Positions 47,701-56,638 are shown, numbered from the stretch's first letter. The stretch: DNA of 64,000 bases from Pseudoflavonifractor sp. An44 (GCF_002161675.1 NZ_NFIH01000006.1:62001-126000); one strand, 5' to 3'. Made by a program: numbers and translations. The notes: generated from the sequence alone by a model not told the origin.

Positions 47701-48291
47701 GTGACAAGGAATAGGATAGAAGGGTATCACGGCACAACCAAGGCCAATGCCATGGACATCTTATCTCAAAACCACTTTCGCAACAGCACAAAGAACAATG
47801 AATGGCTAGGTACTGGTGTATATTTTTTCGCCTACGCCGGGCACGCTAAGTGGTGGTGTTCCCACGCTCGTTTTGCAAATTGCGAGACAGTTATTTTACA
47901 GGCAATTCTGGAATATCGTCAGGAGCAACTGCTGGATTTAGATGACCCCTCTACCCTAGCAAAAGTGAATCTGTTTGTGAAAACAGCGTTAGAACATGCA
48001 AATGAGCTGGGCCTTTCTCTGGGGATTGTGGAGTTTTCCTCCTATTCCAAAGAGAAACGATGGAATTTCACCTGTAACCTAGTGCGTAAATTGATGCCTG
48101 AAATCGGAATGATTACAAAAACCTTTTTCCCAAATCACTCCACCCCCGAGCCAACTCGCTTTCCCTGCGCACAACGACAAATTTGTGTCTCTGACCATGG
48201 TATTATTATGTCTGTATCAGAATATAAGGAGGTGTCGTGTGATGAATCTGGATTTGGCCTTATCCCGCCTGAAATCTATGAGTTCACATGA
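47701..48291 (+). CDS. ADP-ribosyltransferase-like toxin of a toxin-antitoxin-chaperone system
   Basis: A 196-residue protein. The N-terminus has PARP/ART-type landmarks: His10 in EGYHGTTKANAMDIL (the His-Gly-Thr first strand) and Tyr41 in LGTGVYFFAYAGHA (the GxGxYF strand). A third acidic residue is plausible in SVSEYKEV near the end. This is the H-Y-[E] layout of mono-ADP-ribosyltransferase toxins. GTG 47701 is preferred because GGGAG lies 5 nt upstream, between it and GTG 47689. The antitoxin gene overlaps its end by 50 nt, and a SecB-like gene follows. The order toxin-antitoxin-chaperone is that of CmdTAC, whose toxin ADP-ribosylates mRNA on phage infection; the same target here is inference. 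Confidence 0.75.
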   Translation: MTRNRIEGYHGTTKANAMDILSQNHFRNSTKNNEWLGTGVYFFAYAGHAKWWCSHARFANCETVILQAILEYRQEQLLDLDDPSTLAKVNLFVKTALEHANELGLSLGIVEFSSYSKEKRWNFTCNLVRKLMPEIGMITKTFFPNHSTPEPTRFPCAQRQICVSDHGIIMSVSEYKEVSCDESGFGLIPPEIYEFT

Positions 48292-48490
48292 TTTGGAAGC
48301 CGCTATTCGCTCGGCTATGGAGGAATCCGGGATTCCTGTTGATCCAACTCCGTGTGCATTTCATTTTGTCCCCCTTTCCATGTCCGATTGCGAAGAGGTT
48401 ACACATGCTTTGGCAGTTGAGCACTTATGTTCCAGCACTCAAAATTATCCCTATCAACAGCATGCGGACATGCTCTGGATTGCTGCGTAA
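48242..48490 (+). CDS. Putative antitoxin of the TAC locus
   Basis: An 82-residue protein starting NLDLALSRLKSMSSHDLEAA. ATG 48242 has a strong AAGGAGGTG about 7 nt upstream, inside the end of the toxin gene. No known DNA-binding fold is obvious. The C-terminus is aromatic and hydrophobic (NYPYQQHADMLWIAA). In TAC systems the antitoxin carries an unstable, hydrophobic chaperone-addiction tail that the SecB-like partner must hold, and this tail fits. Identification rests on position and size. Confidence 0.65.
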   Translation: MNLDLALSRLKSMSSHDLEAAIRSAMEESGIPVDPTPCAFHFVPLSMSDCEEVTHALAVEHLCSSTQNYPYQQHADMLWIAA

Positions 48491-48504
48491 AGCGAGGAGC
48501 TTAT

Positions 48505-48924
48505 ATGAATCACGAGACGTCAATTCAAAATTCTCAAAGTGTGTTGCATTTGAAACAGGTCTTTTTTGATCACCTGGAGTTTGTACGCACCGGATTTCCC
48601 CATGCTTCCCAACAGGATGTAAAGGTCAAAGTAGGGACGGCAATCAATAAGCAATCTGACAATCAATACCAGGTCTCTCTAAGCGTACACGCTGATCGGC
48701 CAGGTGAGTTTCAGTCCCATGTGCAAATCAGCGCACTGTGTGAGATTCAGGACGATGATATCCGGACTGAGACGATTCTAAAGAAAAATACCGTTGCCAT
48801 CCTGTTCCCCTACGTGCGCTCTGCCTTCACATTGCTCACCGCACAGCCCGGGATGGAACCTGTGGTCCTCCCCGCTTTGAACATTAACGCTCTGATCGAT
48901 GAGCTGGAGCAAAAAGAATCTTGA
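48505..48924 (+). CDS. SecB-like chaperone of the TAC locus
   Basis: A 139-residue protein with the SecB fold signature: N-terminal LHLKQVFFDHLEFVRTGFP, four-strand region VSLSVHADRPGEFQSHVQIS, and the C-terminal helix ILFPYVRSAFTLLTAQPGME followed by VVLPALNINALIDELEQ (compare FPYARE and LxPVNFDAL in SecB). GAGGAG precedes ATG 48505. Housekeeping SecB is largely absent from Bacillota, so a SecB-like protein next to a toxin-antitoxin pair points to a dedicated TAC chaperone that folds and protects the antitoxin. Confidence 0.8.
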   Translation: MNHETSIQNSQSVLHLKQVFFDHLEFVRTGFPHASQQDVKVKVGTAINKQSDNQYQVSLSVHADRPGEFQSHVQISALCEIQDDDIRTETILKKNTVAILFPYVRSAFTLLTAQPGMEPVVLPALNINALIDELEQKES

Positions 48925-48962
48925 TGTTCATTTATTTCTCTTCAAAATTTTGTTTGCAAACT

Positions 48963-49004
48963 AAAAATTGCCGTCTGCTCGGCGTGAGCAGACGGCAATT
49001 TTTT
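48963..49004. terminator. Bidirectional terminator between TAC locus and csp
   Basis: AAAAATTGCCGTCTGCTC pairs with GAGCAGACGGCAATTTTT around GGCGT; the A-run and T-run serve both convergent transcripts. Confidence 0.92.
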
Positions 49005-49012
49005 GGGTTTTA

Positions 49013-49228
49013 TTACTCGGCCACGGCCACCACGTTGGTAGCACGCACGCCCTTAGCGCCGCGGGGATCGGGCTCGGTCTCGAAAGTGACCTTCTGGCCC
49101 TCCAGCAGCTTCTTGTAGCCCTCAGCCACGATGGCGGAGAAGTGCACGAACACGTCCTCGCTGCCGTCGTCGGGGGTGATGAAGCCATAGCCCTTCTCAG
49201 CGTTGAACCATTTGACAATACCGGTCAT
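49013..49228 (-). CDS. Cold shock protein (CspA family)
   Basis: A 71-residue single-stranded nucleic-acid-binding protein. RNP1 is in [20 protein letters not shown] and RNP2 in DVFVHFSAI, with the usual C-terminus GPRA-equivalent [16 protein letters not shown] 49228 is preceded by AGGAGG; the longer frame upstream is the untranslated leader. The leader is about 105 nt and contains a strong hairpin, as in cold-regulated csp mRNAs. Confidence 0.95.
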   Translation of the reverse strand: MTGIVKWFNAEKGYGFITPDDGSEDVFVHFSAIVAEGYKKLLEGQKVTFETEPDPRGAKGVRATNVVAVAE

Positions 49229-49276
49229 GTGGGATTCCTCCTGAATCAAAAATTGCGGTTTTGAGGCAAAAGAGAA

Positions 49277-49308
49277 GCCCAACCCTTTCATGTACGAAAA
49301 GGGTGGGC
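49277..49308 (-). promoter_or_regulatory. Hairpin in the csp mRNA leader
   Basis: On the minus strand GCCCACCCTTT pairs with AAAGGGTTGGGC (one bulge) around TCGTACATG. It lies about 50 nt before the start codon. A role in cold-dependent translation is inferred from the family. Confidence 0.45.
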
Positions 49309-49339
49309 GCAACAGTTCATACATCAAAACAACGTGATT

Positions 49340-49369
49340 ATTATAGCATTGCCTCCCCAGAGGTGTCAA
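49340..49369 (-). promoter_or_regulatory. Promoter of csp
   Basis: On the minus strand TTGACA (49364-49369), an 18-bp spacer and TATAAT (49340-49345) with TGC before it. Both boxes are perfect. Confidence 0.85.
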
Positions 49370-49425
49370 GAATTTTCCTGTCGCACCCTGTCTGCTCCAC
49401 CCCAACATTCTCCCCCTCTGGGGTG

Positions 49426-49454
49426 TTGACATTTCCCCTGTCCATCAGTAGAAT
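49426..49454 (+). promoter_or_regulatory. Promoter of the cysteine desulfurase gene
   Basis: TTGACA (49426-49431), a 17-bp spacer and TAGAAT (49449-49454), divergent from the csp promoter. Confidence 0.75.
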
Positions 49455-49504
49455 GTTATCTGCTCGTTTGCAAATATTATATTAATGTAAGAAGGTCTGT
49501 ATCT

Positions 49505-50641
49505 ATGTCCGTCACTTACTTCGATTATGCCGCCACCACCCCCGTCTCCCCCCAGGCCATGGAGGCCGTGATGGAGGCCCTGCAACACTTTGGCAACCCC
49601 TCCTCCCGCTACCCTCTGGGCCGGGAGGCCGCCCAGGGGGTGAAGACCCACCGGGAGACGGTGGCCCGTGCTCTGGGCTGCACGCCCCAGGAGGTGTACT
49701 TCACCTCCTGCGGCACCGAGGGCAACAACTGGGCCATCCGCCGAGGGGTGGAGCTGAACCGCCGGAAGGGCAAGCACATCATCACCACCGCCATTGAGCA
49801 CGCCGCCGTGCTGGAGACCTGCCGGGACCTGGAGCGCCAGGGCTATGAGGTGACCTACCTCAAGCCGGATCGGGAGGGCCGCATCAACCCCCAGGACCTG
49901 GCCGCCGCCCTGCGCCCGGACACCGCCCTGGTGTCCATGATGCTGGTGAACAACGAGGTTGGTTCCGTGCTCCCGGTGGCCCAGTGTGTGAAGCTGGTGA
50001 AGGCCTATGACAAGACCATTCTGTTCCACTGCGACGCCGTCCAGGGCTTTTTGAAGGTACCCTACACCATGGCCTCCCTGGGGGCGGACTTTGTGTCGGT
50101 GAGCGGCCACAAGATTGGCGCCCCCAAGGGCATTGGCGCCCTGCTGGTGAAAAAGGGGGTCCGTCTCACCCCCTACCTCACCGGAGGCGGGCAGGAAAAC
50201 GGCATGCGCTCGGGCACCGAGCCCACCGCCCAGATCGCCGGGTTTGCCGCCGCCTGTCAGGCCACCATGGCCCAGACCGACCGCCTCCCCCGCACCGCCG
50301 CCATCAAGGCCTACACCCTCCAGAAGCTGCACGAGGCGCTGCCCCAGCTGGAGGTCATCACCCAGGGGGACGCCCCCCACATCTGCGCCGTCACCCTGCC
50401 CGGGTATAAGAGCGAGGTGGTGGTGCGGGTGCTGGGGGATGCGGGCATCTGCATCTCCTCCGGCTCCGCCTGCCACAAAGGCAAGCCCAGCCACGTCTTT
50501 GCCGCCCTGGGGCTGCCCAAGCCCTGGCTGGACGGGGCGCTGCGCCTGTCCTTCTCCCCCGCCTCCACCCAGGAGGAGGCGGACCGACTGGTGGCCGCTC
50601 TCAAAGAGGCCGCCGCCACCCTGTTTACCACCCTGTCCTAA
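49505..50641 (+). CDS. Cysteine desulfurase (NifS/IscS-like)
   Basis: A 378-residue PLP enzyme that takes sulfur from cysteine for Fe-S clusters or thiolated tRNA. It has YFDYAATTPVSPQAMEAVME at the start, the PLP Lys in SVSGHKIGAPKGIGALLV, the GGGQENGMRSGTEPTAQIAG box and the sulfur-accepting Cys in ISSGSACHKGKPSHV. No iscU, nifU or thiI neighbour is present, so the acceptor is unknown. It stands before a MATE pump gene 24 nt away. Confidence 0.93.
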   Translation: MSVTYFDYAATTPVSPQAMEAVMEALQHFGNPSSRYPLGREAAQGVKTHRETVARALGCTPQEVYFTSCGTEGNNWAIRRGVELNRRKGKHIITTAIEHAAVLETCRDLERQGYEVTYLKPDREGRINPQDLAAALRPDTALVSMMLVNNEVGSVLPVAQCVKLVKAYDKTILFHCDAVQGFLKVPYTMASLGADFVSVSGHKIGAPKGIGALLVKKGVRLTPYLTGGGQENGMRSGTEPTAQIAGFAAACQATMAQTDRLPRTAAIKAYTLQKLHEALPQLEVITQGDAPHICAVTLPGYKSEVVVRVLGDAGICISSGSACHKGKPSHVFAALGLPKPWLDGALRLSFSPASTQEEADRLVAALKEAAATLFTTLS

Positions 50642-50665
50642 TCTTATCGTACTGCGAGGTCTGTT

Positions 50666-52057
50666 ATGCGTTCCTTCTTCCGACGGGAGCCGGGCTTTTA
50701 CCGCCATCTGGTGGCCCTGGCCCTCCCCATCCTCATTCAAAACCTCATCACCAACTCCCTCGGCCTGGTGGACACCTTCATGGTGGGCACCCTGGGCGAA
50801 GGCCCTCTGGCGGGCGTCACCCTGGCCAACATCCCGGTGTTTGTCATCCAGCTGATGATGTTCGGCATCCAGAGCGGCTCGGCGGTGCTCATCAGCCAAT
50901 ACCGGGGCAAGGGAGACTATGCCTCCATCAACCGGGTCATTGGCATCGGCATGTATGTGGCCGGGGCCATCACCCTGGTCTTTGCCCTCATCACGGGCTT
51001 TGCCACCCAGCCCTTCATGAGCCTGTTCGGCAACGACCCCGACGTCATCGCCACCGCCGCCCGCTATGCCCGCATTGTGGGCTGGTCCTACTTCTTTGAC
51101 AGCTTTGTCCAGGTGTATATCGGGGCACACCGGGCCATGGGCAAGCCCAACCGAGGCATGTATATCCTGGCGGTGTCCATGCTGGGCAACACCTTCCTCA
51201 ACTGGGTGTTCATCTTCGGCAACCTGGGCGCTCCCCGCATGGCTGAGGAGGGCGCAGCCCTGGCCACCCTGCTGGCCCGTATTCTCTCCTGCTCCATTGC
51301 CGTGGTGTGGGCCATCCGGGACCGTGGCTTCCGCATCCAGCCCGCCATCTTCTTCCGCCCCGGCCTGGAGATGACCCGGCGGTTTATCCGCTTCTCCACC
51401 CCCGTGATGTGCAACGAGACCTTCTGGGGCCTGGGCACCTCCCTGTTCCCCACCATCATGGGCCATATGGACGGGTCCAAGGAGATTCTGGCCGCCTATG
51501 CCATCGCCGGCAACATCACCAACCTGTGCACGGTGGGCGTGTTCGCCATCGGCGGCACCGCCGCCATCCTGGTGGGGCAGGAGATCGGCTCGGGGCGCAC
51601 CGACCAGGTGTTCAGCCTGGGGGCGCTGCTGGATGTGCTGGCCTTCACCTTCGGGCTGGTGTCGGGAGGCGTGTTCCTGCTCATCCTCTACTTTATCATC
51701 GCCCCCTACCTCTACCCTCTCTTCCACCTGTCCGCCCAGGCCGGGGACATCTGCACCATGATGCTCACGGTGGTCTTCTGCTTCATGCCCCTGCGCTCCT
51801 TTGACACCACCAACATCGTGGGCGTGCTCCGGGGCGGCGGTGACGTGCGCATGGCCACCCTCATCGACCTCTCCCCCCTGTGGCTGGCCGCCATCCCCCT
51901 GGCCGCCCTGTCCGGCCTGGTGTTCCAGCTGGGCATCTTCTGGGTGTACCTGTCCATGATGAGTGAGAACATCATCAAGTGTATCTTCGGCCTGCGCCGA
52001 TTCCTCAGCGCCCAGTGGATTCACGACGTGACCATCGTGTCCTTTGAAAAGGAATAA
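50666..52057 (+). CDS. MATE family efflux transporter
   Basis: A 463-residue, roughly 12-helix antiporter in two similar halves. The first half includes PILIQNLITNSLGLVDTFMV, then GTLGEGPLAGVTLANI and QSGSAVLISQYRGKGDYASI. The second half includes TPVMCNETFWGLGTSLFPTI and GTAAILVGQEIGSGRTDQVF. Such proteins exchange Na+ or H+ for drugs or metabolites. GAGG precedes the ATG. A strong terminator follows. Confidence 0.92.
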   Translation: MRSFFRREPGFYRHLVALALPILIQNLITNSLGLVDTFMVGTLGEGPLAGVTLANIPVFVIQLMMFGIQSGSAVLISQYRGKGDYASINRVIGIGMYVAGAITLVFALITGFATQPFMSLFGNDPDVIATAARYARIVGWSYFFDSFVQVYIGAHRAMGKPNRGMYILAVSMLGNTFLNWVFIFGNLGAPRMAEEGAALATLLARILSCSIAVVWAIRDRGFRIQPAIFFRPGLEMTRRFIRFSTPVMCNETFWGLGTSLFPTIMGHMDGSKEILAAYAIAGNITNLCTVGVFAIGGTAAILVGQEIGSGRTDQVFSLGALLDVLAFTFGLVSGGVFLLILYFIIAPYLYPLFHLSAQAGDICTMMLTVVFCFMPLRSFDTTNIVGVLRGGGDVRMATLIDLSPLWLAAIPLAALSGLVFQLGIFWVYLSMMSENIIKCIFGLRRFLSAQWIHDVTIVSFEKE

Positions 52058-52069
52058 CCAAGATATGAA

Positions 52070-52107
52070 AAAGCCGGAGTCAGGACAGACCTGACTCCGG
52101 CGTTTTT
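52070..52107. terminator. Bidirectional terminator between the MATE and glycosidase genes
   Basis: GCCGGAGTCAGG pairs perfectly with CCTGACTCCGGC around ACAGA, flanked by AAAAA and TTTTT. Confidence 0.93.
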
Positions 52108-52114
52108 GAGCTTA

Positions 52115-55100
52115 TCAGCTGCGGCGACGGCGCACGGCAACGGTGGCGCCAGCCAGCAGGCACACAGCGGCGGCCAGAGCCACCACGTAGCCCATCAGCT
52201 GGGCGTTGTCCCCGGTCTGGGGCACGCGCTCGGGCTTCTCGGTGGTCTGGGGCTTGTCGGTGGCCTCAGGCTTCTGGGAGGCCTCGGGGGTCTCAGAGGG
52301 CTGGGGATTCTCAGCAGTGAGGCCCTCATAGGCGGCCTTCAGGGCTTCGGCGGCGGCATCCACGGTGGCCTGGTCCTCCTCAGACAGGGTCTCGTCGGAC
52401 ATCACAGCCTGGGCGGCAGCCAGAGCGCTGCGGAAGGCGGCCACAGACTGGGCAGTGTAGCCCTCCAGGTCGGTATCCTGGTACTGATGGATGAGGTCCT
52501 CCAGAATGGACTTGTCGGCCTTGAAGCGCTGGGCCAGAATGGCACTGAGCAGCTCGTCCACTACGGGCTGGATGTCCCCGTCCATGGCGTCCTGGTCGGC
52601 GTACACGTCCTTGGCCTTGGCCAGAGCGTCCACCAACAGCTGCCAGTTGTCGGGCATATACTTGTCAGCGTTGTCCACCATGCCGTCGGCCCGGGTGATG
52701 AGCAGCTCCAGCATGGTCTTATCGCCACGGGTGAAGTCCAGCATGTGGATGGCCTCCACCAGCTGGTCAAAGGCGGCGTCCACCTGGGTCTGGGTGGCGG
52801 CGGGGTCGTCCAGAACCGCCTTGGCGTTGTCCATGGCAGCCTCAAACTTGGCGGCCACGGTGGGAATCAGGTTGGAGGTGTCCTGCTCCAGGGCGTAGTG
52901 GTAGGCGTACTCCAGCAGGAACTTGTCGGCCTGGCCGGGCTGCTCCTCCTTCTCCAGCGCGGCCTTGGCCTGCTCCAGGGCATCGGTGGCGGCGGCAAGA
53001 TCGGCGGGAGTGGCGGCGCTGTTGAGCAGCAGGGTCTGGGCACTCGTCAGAGCGGACTGGAAGGCGTCCCAGCTCTCCTGGGTGTAGCCGTCATTGGTGA
53101 GGGCGGCGCACTCCTCCACCAGCTGCTCCAGAGCGGCGCGGTTGGCGGGCACCAGGGCCATGGCGGCGGCCTCCAGCTCGGCCTGGGCAGCGCTGACCTC
53201 AGCGGCAGTGGCGGAAGTGCCCTTGTCCAGAATGGCCTGGGCGTTGGTGAGGGCGGCGTCATAGCGCTCCCAGCTGTCTTGAGTGTAGTCGGCAGCCTGG
53301 AGGTTTGCCTCCACCTGGGCGTCCACAGCGGCCTGGAGGCTGCTGTTGTCCACGGTCTGGCCACCGTACTGCTGCATCAGACGGGCGTACTCCTCAGAGG
53401 TGATGCGGATGGGGGTGCCGTGGCGGGCACGGCTGGGCATCTTGAAGGCAGTGTCGGGCTGGGCAAACTCACCGGTGGTCAGGTCATCGGTGACCAGGGG
53501 GTAATAGCCAATGCCGCCAAACTGGTCCACCAGCAGGCAGTAAGCGCCGTTGTCCTGGTCATCCTGGTTGAACTGGAAGATGGTGGGGCCCTCCACCCAC
53601 TGGTTGGCGTTGAGGGAGTCGGAGGGGATGTGGGTCCACTCGCCCAGCAGGGTGTCGGCCACTTCCACATACACGGTCTTGGTCTTGGCGCCGTAGTCGT
53701 TGGTGGCACCGCCCTCGTTCTTGGTGTAGCGGTAGTACTTGCCGTCCTCGGAAGAGCGGATGATGGTGGTGTCAATGGAGGACTCGTCCATGTCAATGAA
53801 CACCTGGGGCTCGGTGAAGGTGTAGAAGTCCCGGGTCTTGGCGTAGTACAGCCGCTGCTTGGCGTAGCCGTCCTCCGAGACCTTGGAGGCCCAGTACACC
53901 ACATACTCCCCGGTGAGGGGGTCATAGGTGGCCTCGGGGGCCCAGGTACATCCGGCGTCAATGCCAGCGCTGACGGTGACCATGCGCATGTCGGACCAGT
54001 TCACCAGGTCGGTGGACTCCCACACCATCAGGGCCTGGCTGCCTGCGGTCTGGGCCCGGTTCCAGTCGCCGTTGCCATAGATCTTCAGGTCGGTGGCGAT
54101 GAGGTAGAACTTGTCCCCCTCGGGAGAGCGGATGATAAAGGGGTCACGGACGCCCTTCTCGCCCGTGTCGGAGGTGAGCACGGGGTTGTTGCTGTTCAGG
54201 TCGGTCCAGTTCAGGCCGTCCTGGCTGGCGGCAAAGTAGATTTGCTCGCCGTCGGAGTAGCCCTCGCCGGCAAAGTAGGTGAAGAAGTAGTCGGTGTAGT
54301 CCTCCTCGCTGATTTTCTCAGGAGCGGCCTTCACGGTGAGGGCGATGTCCTTGGTGACGGTCTGGTCGGCCAGGGTCACCTGGGCGGTGACGGTGACCAC
54401 GGTGTCACTGGCGGGACGGGTGACGGTTCCGGCGGGGGTGTCGTCATAGCCCTCCACGGTGGCGGGGATGGGCTCCACGTTGACGATGTCGGCCCGGTCA
54501 GTGGTCCAGGTGATGTCCAAGCCGTTGGAAGTGGTCTCAGGCAGGGTGATATTGCCCCGCACGTCGTCCTTGTTGGGGATGTCGATGGACTCCAGGGCCT
54601 CGGTGAGCTCCTGGTCCACATCCAGAGGCATGACAGTGACCTTCAGCTCCACGGTGTAGCTCTCACCGTCCACCTGGAAGGACACGGGAATGGTGACCTT
54701 GGTCTCCTGGCCCACCACGGCGTGGACGGTGCCGTCGGCGGCGATGACGTCGGTGTTATCCCAGGTGCCCCAGGTGAGGGTCACGTTGTCCAGCTTGGTG
54801 GGGAAGGTGAGGTCGTCGGTGACGGTGTCCAGGCTGGCGTTGTCCCCCTTGACCACATCGTACAGGTCGGCCATGACCATGTCCGCCTTGTCCTCCCCGG
54901 TGGGCAGAGAGGCCTCGATCTCAGACTTGCTCAGGGCGTAGGACCAGACCTTCACGTCGGAGATGTTGGCCTTGAGCAGGGAGTCCAGGGTGTACAGGGA
55001 CTTGCCGATGTAACCCATCACGTCGCCCTCGGGGAGCACGTCCTGGATGGTCTTGTCCTGGGTGACGGTGGACACCCGCTCCCCGTCCAGATACAGGCTC

Positions 55101-56638
55101 AGGGTGCCGCCCCGGCCCACCAAAGTCACAGTGCCGAAGCCCTCCACGTGGCCCATACCGCTGTCCACCACGGGCAGGCGGGTCTCCTTCCAGGCGCTGC
55201 CGATGCCGGTCTTGATGGCGGCCAGGAAGTTGCCGTTGCTCTCACAGGGATTGACGAAGATGTAGTCCCCCACGTTCTTGTCGTTCCAGTTGCCGAAGCC
55301 GTCGCCGATGGTCAGCAGCCAGTGGGCGGCGTTGGTCTGGGTGGTGACGGTGGCCTGCATGGTGAAGTTCTCACTGTCCCCGATGGCCTCGGTGATGGAG
55401 GAGGGCAGGGTGGCATAGCCAGCCCCGTCCAGCTGCCACACGGTCTGATCGCCATAGGTGACGAAGTCGCCGTCCTGGGTGTCATACAGGGTGGCGTCGT
55501 TGCCGTTGCCGGACACGTCCACCAAGGTGTTGCCCTCGTGGGTCATGTCGTAGGCGGCCACCAGCTCGCCCTCATTGCTGCCCGGCTCCCCGGCCAGCAC
55601 GGTGACGGTGATGGTCTTCTCCACGCTCTCGCCGTGGATGGTGATGGTCACAGGGATGGTGACGGTGACATCCCCGTCCACCGAGGGGGTGACCACGCCG
55701 TCAGCGTCCACCACGTCGGGGTTGCTGCTCTCCCCCCAGGTAAGGGTGGCGCTGCCCACGGTGGTGGGGAAGTACAGATCACGGGTCACTTGGTCGGCGG
55801 AGGAGTTGCCGCTGAGCACTTCCGCCATGATGTCGTCCATCATCAGATCGGCCAGCACCTCCACACCAGGCATGCTGGCTTGGACCTGCTCCTGGGTCAG
55901 GGCCTCGTCATAGACCTTCATGTCCACCACATCGGCGGTGAGCATGGGGTCGGGGGCGTAGAGGGACTTTCCGATGTAGCCCAGCACATCCCCGTCGGGG
56001 ATGACGTCGGCCAGGTTGTAGTCGTGGTCAATGGTGGAGATGGCCACGCCGTCCAGGTAGGTGGTGACGGTCTGGTCCTCGCTGACCACGGTGAGGGTGT
56101 GGTAGCCGTCGCTCCAGCCCACATTGGGCACGCTGCTGCGCTTCTCGCCGCCGGCGGCCTCGTTGCCCACCTTAATGCCCGTGAGGGTCTTTCCGGCATA
56201 GCTGCCCTGGTTGGACTTGGGGCCCACAAACAGGTAGTTGCCAATGCGGCCATCCCCCCAGTTGCCCACGCCATCACCGATGACCCAGGCCCACTGGGCG
56301 GAGTTGCCCCCGTCCACAGACAGGGTGATCTCCACGGCGCAGTCGTTGTCCGACTCGCCAATCAGCCCCTGGGGCAGGGTGGCGTACTGCTTGTTGGCAA
56401 AGTGCAGCACATTGGTTTCCCCGTAGGTGGAGAAATTCCCGTCTACGGTGTTGTACAACGTGGCGTGGTTGTCATTTCCTGACACGTCCAGCAGCTGATT
56501 TCCGCTGTGGGACATGTCATAGTGGGCAGTGGGCTGGACAGGCTCCGCCGCTCGCACCGTGCCCGAAAGGGGCACCAGCGACAGGGTCATCACCGCTGCC
56601 AGGGCCGCAGATGCCGGCCGTTTCCAGTTGGTCTTCAT
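52115..56638 (-). CDS. Large cell-surface glycoside hydrolase (GH43-like) with LamG, Ig-like and FIVAR-type repeats
   Basis: A 1507-residue secreted protein. Order: signal peptide (AALAAVMTLSLVPLSGTVRA), LamG-like domain 1 (about 35-245, AHYDMSHSGNQLLDVSGNDN), Ig-like 1 (245-350), LamG-like 2 (358-575, AAYDMTHEGNTLVDVSGNGN), Ig-like 2 (580-670) and Ig-like 3 (675-775). The GH43-type five-bladed propeller follows (about 780-1095), with catalytic candidates Asp in GVRDPFIIRSPEG and Glu in TWAPEATYDPLTG. Several helical FIVAR-like repeats come next (1100-1440), then a Pro/Glu/Lys linker and the sorting signal VPQTGDN near 1471, a hydrophobic stretch and RRRRS. It probably trims arabinose- or xylose-containing glycans while held on the wall by sortase. 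AAGGAGGA precedes ATG 56638. Confidence 0.85.
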   Translation of the reverse strand: MKTNWKRPASAALAAVMTLSLVPLSGTVRAAEPVQPTAHYDMSHSGNQLLDVSGNDNHATLYNTVDGNFSTYGETNVLHFANKQYATLPQGLIGESDNDCAVEITLSVDGGNSAQWAWVIGDGVGNWGDGRIGNYLFVGPKSNQGSYAGKTLTGIKVGNEAAGGEKRSSVPNVGWSDGYHTLTVVSEDQTVTTYLDGVAISTIDHDYNLADVIPDGDVLGYIGKSLYAPDPMLTADVVDMKVYDEALTQEQVQASMPGVEVLADLMMDDIMAEVLSGNSSADQVTRDLYFPTTVGSATLTWGESSNPDVVDADGVVTPSVDGDVTVTIPVTITIHGESVEKTITVTVLAGEPGSNEGELVAAYDMTHEGNTLVDVSGNGNDATLYDTQDGDFVTYGDQTVWQLDGAGYATLPSSITEAIGDSENFTMQATVTTQTNAAHWLLTIGDGFGNWNDKNVGDYIFVNPCESNGNFLAAIKTGIGSAWKETRLPVVDSGMGHVEGFGTVTLVGRGGTLSLYLDGERVSTVTQDKTIQDVLPEGDVMGYIGKSLYTLDSLLKANISDVKVWSYALSKSEIEASLPTGEDKADMVMADLYDVVKGDNASLDTVTDDLTFPTKLDNVTLTWGTWDNTDVIAADGTVHAVVGQETKVTIPVSFQVDGESYTVELKVTVMPLDVDQELTEALESIDIPNKDDVRGNITLPETTSNGLDITWTTDRADIVNVEPIPATVEGYDDTPAGTVTRPASDTVVTVTAQVTLADQTVTKDIALTVKAAPEKISEEDYTDYFFTYFAGEGYSDGEQIYFAASQDGLNWTDLNSNNPVLTSDTGEKGVRDPFIIRSPEGDKFYLIATDLKIYGNGDWNRAQTAGSQALMVWESTDLVNWSDMRMVTVSAGIDAGCTWAPEATYDPLTGEYVVYWASKVSEDGYAKQRLYYAKTRDFYTFTEPQVFIDMDESSIDTTIIRSSEDGKYYRYTKNEGGATNDYGAKTKTVYVEVADTLLGEWTHIPSDSLNANQWVEGPTIFQFNQDDQDNGAYCLLVDQFGGIGYYPLVTDDLTTGEFAQPDTAFKMPSRARHGTPIRITSEEYARLMQQYGGQTVDNSSLQAAVDAQVEANLQAADYTQDSWERYDAALTNAQAILDKGTSATAAEVSAAQAELEAAAMALVPANRAALEQLVEECAALTNDGYTQESWDAFQSALTSAQTLLLNSAATPADLAAATDALEQAKAALEKEEQPGQADKFLLEYAYHYALEQDTSNLIPTVAAKFEAAMDNAKAVLDDPAATQTQVDAAFDQLVEAIHMLDFTRGDKTMLELLITRADGMVDNADKYMPDNWQLLVDALAKAKDVYADQDAMDGDIQPVVDELLSAILAQRFKADKSILEDLIHQYQDTDLEGYTAQSVAAFRSALAAAQAVMSDETLSEEDQATVDAAAEALKAAYEGLTAENPQPSETPEASQKPEATDKPQTTEKPERVPQTGDNAQLMGYVVALAAAVCLLAGATVAVRRRRS

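Noticed and set aside
52106-56482. A 1458-codon open frame antisense to the surface glycosidase
   Set aside because: It is the mirror of a GC-rich coding sequence. It is low-complexity (Gly, Val, His, Leu), has no ribosome-binding site and resembles no protein, whereas the minus strand encodes a clear multi-domain enzyme with signal peptide and sorting motif.
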